A model generated the notes under the pieces. That model was not told the DNA's origin. It searched no databases and was given only the letters and a program-made list of their open reading frames with translations. From Phycisphaerae bacterium (GTDB taxonomy: Bacteria > Planctomycetota > Phycisphaerae > WQYP01), in assembly GCA_013044065.1 (NCBI GenBank), contig JABEVA010000052.1, positions 1-5,593 of the forward strand: 5,593 bases of DNA, read 5' to 3'. Positions 1-5,410 of this stretch are shown in pieces; the stretch's first letter is position 1, and each line of letters opens with the position of its first letter. The position numbers were made by a program, and so were the translations under genes.

Positions 1-6
1 ACTTGC

Positions 7-40
7 CACACATAGAATTATAACACATTCTATATGTGTG
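7..40. repeat. AT-rich imperfect inverted repeat overlapping the end of the methyltransferase frame
   Basis: Left arm 7-18 (CACACATAGAAT) pairs with right arm 27-40 (ATTCTATATGTGTG), giving 12 bp with a 2-nt bulge around an 8-nt loop (19-26). The stop codon of the methyltransferase frame (30-32) lies in the right arm. On the minus strand positions 22-17 read TATAAT, a perfect -10 hexamer, but I see no convincing -35 hexamer 16-18 nt upstream of it. The element could be a transcription terminator stem for the methyltransferase (no clear U-run follows), an operator over a leftward promoter for a gene beyond the left edge, or both. The base pairing is seen directly; the function is inferred. Confidence 0.5.
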
Positions 41-680
41 CGGAATGTTCCCAAAAATGTGTATTTTTACCCACTCGATTGCCCGAAGACCCAAAAATAA
101 AGGGCTGCGGTTTTCCGCTGGGGGTACGGTGAAGATGCGACGTTTCATCCACAACACGAAAGTCCGGGCCAAATTCGGCTGCCAAACTGGCTGCGTCATA
201 CCGGCGAACGTCCAACCCGCTGCAGCGCGGCGGGCCGTCTTTGGCGAATGTTCCGATAATCAACTGCCCGCCTTTGGGTAGCGTATGGCCGGCCAACTCA
301 ACATACCGTCGGCGATCGGAGAGTTCATCAAGAAAATGGAAAACAGCGCGATCATGCCAGACCTCGAAATGGCCTACCTGCTCCACTTCCGTGATATCGC
401 CAACAATCCATTGAATAAGGTGCGCTCGCGGTGAAAGTCGGGCTTTGGCCTTGGCCACCGCCGCCGCCGAAATATCCAATACCGCAATCTTTTTGTACCC
501 GTGGTCGAGCAGTTTTTCCGGCAGCCGGGAAGTTCCGCCGCCGATGTCAATCACGGCTCCTCTGCCCGGCGAAGCTTTTTCAATGAGGCGAAACGAAATT
601 TCCGGATCAGGTTGATACCACCCAACCTGAGTATCGTCAGTCTTGGTGTAAACCGTTTCCCAATGTTCTTTACGGCTCAT
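30..680 (-). CDS. Class I SAM-dependent methyltransferase
   Basis: A small soluble Rossmann-fold methyltransferase of 216 residues, expected to transfer a methyl group from S-adenosylmethionine; the acceptor cannot be told. The glycine-rich SAM motif is IDIGGGTS at about residues 44-51. The acidic residue after strand 2 is D69 (VLDIS), a GD follows at 94-95, and the family signature HDRAVFHFL is at 109-117. A GTF strand and the CSGLDVRRYD segment follow. I chose the ATG at 680 over an in-frame TTG at 734 because GGAG lies 5 nt upstream and MSRKEHWETVY is the usual start of this family. Family members, from memory, are ~200 residues and end soon after the 'TPxGxxQxFxY' segment. Here that segment (TPSGKPQPFIF, 186-196) is followed by about 20 unrelated residues, which suggests an indel in the T5 run (minus strand of 93-97). 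Adding one base there would end the protein at a TAA at 69-67. The gene faces away from the hydrolase gene. Confidence 0.9.
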   Translation of the reverse strand: MSRKEHWETVYTKTDDTQVGWYQPDPEISFRLIEKASPGRGAVIDIGGGTSRLPEKLLDHGYKKIAVLDISAAAVAKAKARLSPRAHLIQWIVGDITEVEQVGHFEVWHDRAVFHFLDELSDRRRYVELAGHTLPKGGQLIIGTFAKDGPPRCSGLDVRRYDAASLAAEFGPDFRVVDETSHLHRTPSGKPQPFIFGSSGNRVGKNTHFWEHSAHI

Positions 681-684
681 ATTT

Positions 685-689
685 TCTCC
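685..689 (-). promoter_or_regulatory. Ribosome binding site of the methyltransferase
   Basis: The minus strand reads GGAGA at 689-685; with GGAG as the core (689-686) the spacer to the ATG at 680 is 5 nt (AAAAT). This site decides the start against the upstream TTG at 734. Confidence 0.7.
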
Positions 690-895
690 AGTGGAGCCAG
701 GTTCGCCACTTTTAGGCTTATTATACTTTGCCAACCTTCTTGGGCAATATGGTGTTACGCTTGACGCTGGTGGGCAGTTTGAGTTTGGGTTGGTCCGTTA
801 GGGCACGGGCTGTTTTGTGGCCACCGCCTTGATACCGCAGCGCCAATGGCAGCCATCCTGTAAGGGGCGTATAGATGGGTGAGCAGAGGCCAAAC

Positions 896-925
896 CGACT
901 CCGCAGGTCTTGATTGGCGGAGTTG
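896..925 (+). repeat. Hairpin in the leader of the glycoside hydrolase gene
   Basis: CGACTCCGC (896-904) pairs with GCGGAGTTG (917-925), 9 bp including one G-U pair, around a 12-nt loop; the inner 7 bp (ACTCCGC/GCGGAGT) are perfect. The right arm contains GGAG (919-922), the only plausible Shine-Dalgarno motif for the short frame that starts at 931, so folding would hide it. The pairing is seen; a regulatory role is a guess. Confidence 0.35.
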
Positions 926-930
926 TCCCA

Positions 931-1035
931 ATGGAACTACCCGAATGGCGGCTCAACGGCTACCATGAAGCAAGGTTCGAGCGATGCTTGGGGTTGTTAT
1001 CTCCATGCGGAGTGGGCCAAGGGCTTGGCCAGTGA
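931..1035 (+). CDS. Possible short leader ORF (34 residues)
   Basis: An ATG at 931 is preceded by GGAG with an 8-nt spacer and opens a 34-codon frame beginning MELPEWRLNGYHEARF. It ends with TGA at 1033-1035, 15 nt before the ATG of the glycoside hydrolase. No homologue is recognised. The spacing and the ribosome binding site allow a leader peptide or a translationally coupled small protein, but 34 codons is within chance length. Its 3' end coincides with the dyad at 1015-1030, so the sequence there may be constrained for another reason. Treat it as a candidate only. Confidence 0.2.
   Translation: MELPEWRLNGYHEARFERCLGLLSPCGVGQGLGQ
1015..1030. promoter_or_regulatory. Palindrome GGCCAAG-GG-CTTGGCC upstream of the hydrolase
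   Basis: Two perfect 7-bp arms (1015-1021 and 1024-1030) are separated by only 2 nt, a spacing that suits a dimeric protein-binding site better than an RNA hairpin. It ends 6 nt before the Shine-Dalgarno motif and 20 nt before the start codon. A repressor bound here could block transcription of the hydrolase, as is common for sugar-responsive operators. The palindrome is seen; the operator role is inferred. Confidence 0.35.
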
Positions 1036-1036
1036 C

Positions 1037-1041
1037 AAGGA
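1037..1041 (+). promoter_or_regulatory. Ribosome binding site of the glycoside hydrolase
   Basis: AAGGA lies 9 nt before the ATG at 1051, which supports that start and argues against an extension of the protein upstream. Confidence 0.65.
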
Positions 1042-1050
1042 AATAAACCG

Positions 1051-3006
1051 ATGTTACAGCCGATTCGTCTTCGTCGTGCCGAGAGCTTCTTGGGCGTACA
1101 TTTCGATTTTCATGCCGGCCCGGATTGTACCCGTGTCGGCCATGGCGTGACCAAGGCGATGATGCAAAACATTATCCGCAAAGTTCATCCGGATTATATA
1201 CAGTGTGATTGCAAGGGCCATCCGGGCTTTTCCAGTTACCGCACCAAGGTGGGATGCCAGGCACCCGGTTTCGAGAGCGACACGTTGCCCTTGTGGCGCA
1301 AAATAACCGCTCGATATGGAGTAGCCTTGTTCATGCATTACTCGGGCGTGTGGGATGGGCAGGCGGTTAAGCGGCACCCATCGTGGGCCAGATTGGATGA
1401 AAAAGGTCGGCGCGATAAGGAGAAGACGTCGGTATTTGGTCCGTATGTCGATGAGTTGCTGATTCCGCAACTGCTGGAACTGCGCGATGTGTATGGTGTG
1501 GATGGTGTCTGGGTGGATGGCGACTGCTGGGCGGCAGCCTGCGATTATGGTCCGCAGGTGCTGGAGGCATTTCGGGCCGCCACGGGTATCCAGAGTGTGC
1601 CGCGTGGGCCGGAAGATCCACATTATTTTGAATTTGCCGAGTTTTGCCGCGAAGGCTTTCGCCGGTATCTGCGTCATTATGTCGACGCCTTGCATGCCCA
1701 CGATCCGGAATTTCAGATTTGCAGCAATTGGGCGTTTTCTTCACACATGCCCGAGGCGGTATCGGCCAATGTTGATTTTCTTTCCGGTGATTACCCGATG
1801 ATGGACAGCGTTCGGGCCGCCCGGTTTGAAGCTCGCGTGCTGATGCAGCAGGGCAAACCGTGGGATCTCATGGCCTGGGGCTTTACGGCGCGGTGGCAGG
1901 AACGGGATTTCGCCACCACCAAAACCGCAGTTCAACTTCAGCAGGAGGCGGCCGTGGTGGTCGCCCTTGGGGGTGGCTTTCAGACCTACTACAAACAAAA
2001 CCGCCAAGGAGCTATTGATGATTGGACGATGGATGTGATGGGGGAGGTGGCCAAATTCTGCCGGGCCCGCCAGAGCGTATCCCACCGGGCGGAGTCCGTG
2101 CCGCAAATTGCCTTACTGAATTCCACCACCAATTATTACCACAAATCGCGAGGCCTGTTTTCGCCGGGCGAGGGCCAATTAACGGCTTTGCGAGGCATAC
2201 TTGATGCCATGCTGGATAACCAGCGCCATGTGGATGTGCTTAGCGAGCATCATTTTCAAACGCGGCCGATGTCTGATTATGGGATGATTGTTTTGCCGGA
2301 GTGCGACTGTTTGACCCCCGCGTTTCGTATCCAATTGCTGGCCTATGTACGGGCGGGTGGCACGTTGCTGGCAGTGGGGCCGCAGACCACCCGATTTTTT
2401 GTTTCGGAGCTTGGCATTATTCAGGATGAGACTGCCGGCACCACCGGCTGGTACATTGCCGGTGGGGGCATGTTGGCCGCCATTAAATCCGCATACGCGC
2501 CTGTGCAATGCTTGCCCGGGGTCATGCCTCTGGGTCTGGTCTTTGCCGAAAATAGTCAGCGCGAGAACGGAGAAATTGCGGCCTCCATGAAACAATATGG
2601 CTGCGGCACCATCGCGGGCATTTACCTGGAGGTGGGTCGGGTGTATCGACATTCCCGCACCACGGCGCTGCGCGACTTTATCGGGCAAGTTCTGGCGATG
2701 ACGCAGCCCAATCCCATGGTTCGGGTGCAAGGCTCGCATGAGGTGGACGTTATAGTGATGCGGCAGGGGAAAATGCTGGCGATCCATCTGGTGAACACTG
2801 GCGGCCCACATGCGGATGAAGCGGTCTACACGTTTGATCATATTCCGCCCGTCGGCCCGCTACGTCTGTCCATACGCCATCGGGGTTGCCCCCGGCAGGT
2901 ACGACTTGAACCTGGCGGAAGAGAAGTGAATTTTCGTTTCACTCGGGGCATCCTGACGGTGGATGTGCCCCGGGTGGACATCCACGAAATTCTCACTTTG
3001 CAATGA
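1051..3006 (+). CDS. Glycoside-hydrolase-like protein (hypothetical glycosyl hydrolase 6 type) with beta-galactosidase trimerisation domain
   Basis: A 651-residue protein with no signal peptide or membrane segment, so probably cytoplasmic and acting on imported oligosaccharides. Residues ~14-340 form the predicted TIM-barrel part, with family stretches VHFDFHAGPDC (16-26), HPDYIQCDCKGHPG (46-59), FMHYSGVWD (94-102) and YGVDGVWVDGDCW (148-160). D156 or D158, at the end of a predicted strand, and D247 (FLSGDY) are candidate catalytic carboxylates; this is inference by analogy with other retaining barrel glycosidases. Residues ~350-450 resemble the glutamine-amidotransferase-like trimerisation domain of beta-galactosidases (PQIALLNS, IVLPECDCL, YVRAGGTLLAVGP). 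About 560-651 look like a C-terminal beta-sandwich. Relatives are variously annotated as alpha-L-fucosidase, alpha-amylase family or beta-galactosidase-trimerisation proteins, and I know of no settled substrate. The length is complete for the family. It converges with the reductase gene, leaving 15 nt between the stops. Confidence 0.85.
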   Translation: MLQPIRLRRAESFLGVHFDFHAGPDCTRVGHGVTKAMMQNIIRKVHPDYIQCDCKGHPGFSSYRTKVGCQAPGFESDTLPLWRKITARYGVALFMHYSGVWDGQAVKRHPSWARLDEKGRRDKEKTSVFGPYVDELLIPQLLELRDVYGVDGVWVDGDCWAAACDYGPQVLEAFRAATGIQSVPRGPEDPHYFEFAEFCREGFRRYLRHYVDALHAHDPEFQICSNWAFSSHMPEAVSANVDFLSGDYPMMDSVRAARFEARVLMQQGKPWDLMAWGFTARWQERDFATTKTAVQLQQEAAVVVALGGGFQTYYKQNRQGAIDDWTMDVMGEVAKFCRARQSVSHRAESVPQIALLNSTTNYYHKSRGLFSPGEGQLTALRGILDAMLDNQRHVDVLSEHHFQTRPMSDYGMIVLPECDCLTPAFRIQLLAYVRAGGTLLAVGPQTTRFFVSELGIIQDETAGTTGWYIAGGGMLAAIKSAYAPVQCLPGVMPLGLVFAENSQRENGEIAASMKQYGCGTIAGIYLEVGRVYRHSRTTALRDFIGQVLAMTQPNPMVRVQGSHEVDVIVMRQGKMLAIHLVNTGGPHADEAVYTFDHIPPVGPLRLSIRHRGCPRQVRLEPGGREVNFRFTRGILTVDVPRVDIHEILTLQ

Positions 3007-3021
3007 CGGGCACGGGCAGGC

Positions 3022-3801
3022 CTAAAGCTGCCGCAGGTGAAAGCCGCCATCCACGTTGATGACCTCGCCAGTTGAAAACGGCAGCAGTCCCTGGGCCACG
3101 GCCATAACGGCTCGGGCGACATCGCCGGGTTGACCCCAGCGTGCAATTGGGGTCAGGCCGTCAGCAATGAGGCGGTCGTACTTTTCTTGCACCCCGGCGG
3201 TCATGTCGGTTTGAATAATGCCGGGGCGAATTTCGTAAACATTGATGCCGGAGGCGGCCAGCCGAACGGCAAACAGATTCGTCATCATGGCCAGTCCGGC
3301 TTTGGCTATGCAGTAATCCGCTCGATTTACGCTGGCGGTGTACGCGCTGATACTGGAAATGGTGATGATGTTGCCGCGCCGTCCTGCCGCATCCGGTGCA
3401 TTGGCCAGCATCTGTTTGGCGCAGGCCTGCGTGAGAAAAAACGGTCCTTTCAAGTTTGTTCCAATGAGCCGATCAAAGCTTTCTTCGTCGGCCTCGAGCA
3501 GATCACGGCGCTGCAAAGGGGCGATGCCGGCGTTGTTGACCAGCAGGTGGATCGGGCCGAAGGCGGCCACGGCGTGTTCCAGAAGACGCCGACGGTCTAC
3601 TGCGGAACTGATATCCGCCTGAATGGCAACCGCCTTGCCGCCCGCCGCTTGCACCTCCTTCACGGCCTGTTCCGCTGCAGCCTGGCTGGAAGCATAATTC
3701 ACCACCACATTGAAGCCCAGAGTTCCTAAAGCGGTGGCAATTTCGCGTCCGATTCCCCGTGAGGACCCGGTGACAATGGCGGAGTTGCGGCTACTCGTCA
3801 T
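3022..3801 (-). CDS. Short-chain dehydrogenase/reductase, 3-ketoacyl-ACP reductase (FabG-like)
   Basis: A 259-residue classical SDR using NAD(P)H. The cofactor motif is TGSSRGIG (11-18), D63 sits in the adenine-binding loop, NNAG is at 89-92, and the catalytic tetrad is N116, S150, Y163 and K167 (YCIAK). The late motif RPGIIQTDMTA (192-202) and the C-terminal DGGFHLRQL match the subgroup usually annotated as 3-ketoacyl-ACP reductase; all active-site residues are present. In this subgroup the substrate is often not an acyl-ACP at all, and sugar or polyol oxidation is an equally good guess beside a glycosidase. The ATG at 3801 has GAGG 7 nt upstream. It is the last gene of a minus-strand cluster, 12 nt after the end of gene B, so it is likely co-transcribed and translationally coupled. 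A single housekeeping fabG in a fab operon is unlikely here, because no fatty-acid genes adjoin it. Confidence 0.93.
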   Translation of the reverse strand: MTSSRNSAIVTGSSRGIGREIATALGTLGFNVVVNYASSQAAAEQAVKEVQAAGGKAVAIQADISSAVDRRRLLEHAVAAFGPIHLLVNNAGIAPLQRRDLLEADEESFDRLIGTNLKGPFFLTQACAKQMLANAPDAAGRRGNIITISSISAYTASVNRADYCIAKAGLAMMTNLFAVRLAASGINVYEIRPGIIQTDMTAGVQEKYDRLIADGLTPIARWGQPGDVARAVMAVAQGLLPFSTGEVINVDGGFHLRQL

Positions 3802-3808
3802 TGGAAAA

Positions 3809-3812
3809 CCTC
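3809..3812 (-). promoter_or_regulatory. Ribosome binding site of the reductase
   Basis: The minus strand reads GAGG with a 7-nt spacer to the ATG at 3801. It sits between the gene B stop (3816-3814) and the reductase start, as expected for a coupled operon gene. Confidence 0.6.
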
Positions 3813-3813
3813 G

Positions 3814-4457
3814 TCAAAGTTGCTCCTCCGCTGTAAAATCGATACGAAGGAAATCTTGCATCGCCCTCTCAAAGGTTTCGCGGGCCGCAACCTTGGGATC
3901 GTCGGCGGATAGTGATGCGATGATTTGCAGTGTCTGCCGGGCCGTCTGGATCGCCCGACGAGCATCGCGGTACGTGAAATGCTCGGCCGGGCACACAATG
4001 CCCGCGGATGGGTGCGAAAACGGATACTCTGTGTTCTCGACGAGGTCCGCCACGTTGAGGCCACCCCAATCGCGTCGCCCAGACGGTGCCTTGGTGGCCG
4101 CGGATTCAAGCCATCGGATGTCGCCGTAGATCTGGCCGTGCGCAGCGCTCGCCGAAGCTTTTCGAGACGCGACGTATTGCCGCCAAGCTGTTTATCAAAG
4201 ATTCCGGTAATGACGGCGTGGCCGCCGAAGGGACTTACACTTTCCTGGAGCCAGAGTAAGTATCCCTTCACCACCTTTTCGAGGGATTGTTGCGATTTTG
4301 CAATCGTCAGATGGTAGCGATTGATCGGAGGCTGATCTTGCGCGACGGGTAGTTTGAGGACTTCCGTGGTTTGAAAAACTTCCTGGACGATGAGAAGATC
4401 AACAAGGCCTTGGTCGCGGAGCTTGCGGGCGAAGGATAGTCGGTCCTGTGCATCCAA
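3814..4457 (-). pseudogene. Unknown gene B, reading frame broken (frameshift near 4140-4190)
   Basis: I do not recognise this protein. The first ~100 codons from the TTG at 4457 look coding (DRLSFARKLRDQGLVDLLI, later NRYHLTIAKSQQSLEK and HAVITGIFDKQLGG). In that frame the sequence then degenerates into an Arg/Pro/Ser-rich read typical of a wrong frame. The good coding signal continues one frame over, open from 4191 down to the TGA at 3816-3814: GQIYGDIRWLESAATKAP, DWGGLNVADLVENTEY and an Ala-rich helical C-terminus ending DFTAEEQL. Joining the two needs a -1 shift or one missing base, and gives ~214 residues, soluble, with no signal peptide. No ATG exists in frame, so TTG with GGGAG 8 nt upstream is the only plausible start. 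It lies 3 nt after gene A and 12 nt before the reductase. It could be a true pseudogene, a sequencing or assembly indel, or a recoded gene. Confidence 0.7.
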
Positions 4458-4460
4458 TGC

Positions 4461-5102
4461 TCAGGCTCCCGCCCGGGTTTTGGCCACGCCCAATTGCTTG
4501 AGATATTGGCGAAACCGTGCCAGGCCGTCCTTCGCGTGGACGACTTGAAAATCGCCGCATCTTAGGGCGGCAACGGCCGGATGAGCGGGATGAACCCGGA
4601 ATGCTTTACGTAATTCGGCGGGGCAGGCCGGATAAAGCGCGACTGACTTTACGTTGGGTACGCCTTCGGCACCGAACGGCACCCCCATCAGCGACCCATC
4701 GCCGGGGTCGCTGATGCCGCGTGATATCTCCCGCAGGTGGATGTTGGACGGAGATGCCAGGCCAAACCATATCGCATAGTCCGGTGGATATGCTGCCTGA
4801 AGATGCCTCGCCACCAGCTTGGCCACCCCTTTCCGCGCGGCGGGGCTCTTGAATGCAGGGTCTCCACGAATTCCGAAGCCCGCTTTTTCAACCGCCTTTT
4901 TCACCTGCGAGGAGAGATTTTCATCGACCTCCAGGAAGAAATCAGTGAGCGTGAATCCGCCCTTCCGCAGGCGGACGCGGTTATGGATCTGAAACCGCCC
5001 TCGGCCAAGGCCTTGGATGCCGTTGAGCGCGGCCCGCAGTTTTTTCAAATTCTGGCTGGGGGCAAATTTATCTTTAATGGCCAAGCGGGCGAGCGTTGCC
5101 AT
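4461..5102 (-). CDS. Unknown gene A, hypothetical protein (213 residues)
   Basis: An intact frame with an ATG at 5102 and AAGGA 8 nt upstream. The protein is basic and soluble, without a signal peptide or transmembrane segment. Visible parts are a Lys-rich N-terminal helix region (AIKDKFAPSQNLKKLRAAL, 8-26), a strand-rich stretch with an acidic patch (FTLTDFFLEVDENLSSQVKK, 50-69) and a helical middle (86-105). A Gly/Pro-rich segment (SRGISDPGDGSLMGVPFG, 127-144) follows, then a C-terminal helix (FRQYLKQLGV, 197-206). I recognise no catalytic motif or family. It is the first gene of the A-B-reductase cluster; its TGA at 4463-4461 is 3 nt before the TTG of gene B, and both are in the same frame. 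Codon use looks like that of the neighbours, so it is probably a real gene rather than a shadow. Confidence 0.75.
   Translation of the reverse strand: MATLARLAIKDKFAPSQNLKKLRAALNGIQGLGRGRFQIHNRVRLRKGGFTLTDFFLEVDENLSSQVKKAVEKAGFGIRGDPAFKSPAARKGVAKLVARHLQAAYPPDYAIWFGLASPSNIHLREISRGISDPGDGSLMGVPFGAEGVPNVKSVALYPACPAELRKAFRVHPAHPAVAALRCGDFQVVHAKDGLARFRQYLKQLGVAKTRAGA
4466..4470 (-). promoter_or_regulatory. Ribosome binding site of gene B, inside the end of gene A
   Basis: The minus strand reads GGGAG with an 8-nt spacer to the TTG at 4457. It decides the choice of a TTG start, since no ATG or GTG is available in frame, and it supports B as a separately started, coupled gene rather than a plain continuation of A. 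Confidence 0.45.
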
Positions 5103-5110
5103 TTCGTGAT

Positions 5111-5115
5111 TCCTT
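5111..5115 (-). promoter_or_regulatory. Ribosome binding site of gene A
   Basis: The minus strand reads AAGGA with an 8-nt spacer to the ATG at 5102, supporting this start. Confidence 0.65.
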
Positions 5116-5288
5116 TAGTTCAGATGACGACGGCCATGCCAAGTTGAACAAAGCCGTCACCTTGCATGAATTCTACTCTTCGGCGGCCTTGAGTTCAAAT
5201 ATTGTCTATCGTACAGTGCATCCGCGGCCGCATACGTCAGGAAGAACTGGACTTCAAAAGGCCTTGAAATCGCGGATTACGTGGATTA

Positions 5289-5316
5289 AACCAGGCGGCG
5301 GAGACACCACCTGGTT
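5289..5316 (-). terminator. Candidate terminator hairpin
   Basis: Arms 5289-5298 and 5307-5316 form a 10-bp stem on the minus-strand RNA with a single G-U pair and an 8-nt loop. The plus-strand copy has a C-A mismatch at that place, so the structure favours minus-strand transcripts. Only a short U-run (UUU, partly in the stem) follows, so it would be a weak intrinsic terminator or a 3'-end processing stem. It lies ~95 nt after the stop of the gene entering from the right and before gene A. Confidence 0.4.
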
Positions 5317-5354
5317 ATCACCACGGTACCCGCCGGCGCGTCATCGGGAATAAT

Positions 5355-5375
5355 GCGGTGGTTTGCGCCCACCGC
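5355..5375. repeat. Short perfect hairpin, 7-bp arms
   Basis: GCGGTGG (5355-5361) and CCACCGC (5369-5375) flank a 7-nt loop. On the minus strand it lies 35 nt after the TAA at 5413-5411 and is followed by ATTATT, so it may be a first 3'-end stem of the partial gene, upstream of the larger hairpin. Confidence 0.35.
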
Positions 5376-5410
5376 CGGCACAGCCACTCGCTCTCGCGTG
5401 AATCGGGAAG

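Larger units (their letters stand above)
690..1050. other. Divergent intergenic region without a secure gene
   Basis: This is the gap between the divergently oriented methyltransferase and glycoside hydrolase genes. No tRNA, IS end or strong sigma-70 promoter is visible. It contains three plus-strand dyads (896-925, 968-989 with 5-bp arms AAGCA/TGCTT, and 1015-1030). It also holds a short frame at 931-1035 and a 71-codon stop-free minus-strand stretch (936-721). That stretch has no ATG or GTG and ends with a lysine-rich tail (LPKKVGKV) before TAA TAA. The minus-strand stretch could be the decayed 3' end of a gene or chance; I could not assign it to a family. Confidence 0.5.
5116..5410. other. 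Intergenic region upstream of gene A
   Basis: No gene, tRNA or IS end is visible on either strand; the plus-strand frame at 5096-5353 has no coding character. The region holds the two hairpins at 5289-5316 and 5355-5375. The promoter of the A-B-reductase cluster should lie between about 5120 and 5288. The best match I find on the minus strand is a weak one: TTGAAG, 17 nt, TATGCG, around 5257-5229. Confidence 0.4.

Noticed and set aside
968..989. T-arm-like sequence GGTTCGAGC in the hydrolase leader
   Set aside because: The flanking AAGCA/TGCTT arms make a small hairpin, but there is no acceptor stem, anticodon arm or D arm around it, so it is not a tRNA.
1054..1701. Long minus-strand open frame inside the hydrolase gene (also 1741-2106 and 2179-2841)
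   Set aside because: These lie antisense to a clear family member, are His/Arg/Pro-rich, and have no ribosome binding sites; they are shadows of the plus-strand gene.
3130..3729. 199-codon plus-strand frame opposite the reductase
   Set aside because: It is entirely antisense to an SDR with all catalytic motifs intact, and its composition is that of a shadow.
3798..4130. Long minus-strand continuation of gene B frame to 3798, giving an ATGA overlap with the reductase start
   Set aside because: The translation is rich in Arg, Pro, Ser and His without protein-like patterning, whereas the adjacent frame ending at 3814 has well-balanced, helical coding sequence. The ATGA overlap is taken as coincidence.
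5185..5267. Repeated GGCCTTGA (5185-5192 and 5260-5267), the second copy inside an imperfect palindrome
   Set aside because: The repeat is only 8 bp and the palindrome is imperfect; this is too weak to call an operator or repeat.
5096..5353. 85-codon plus-strand frame near the right side
   Set aside because: It has no ribosome binding site or protein-like pattern, overlaps the gene A start region on the other strand, and includes a hairpin.
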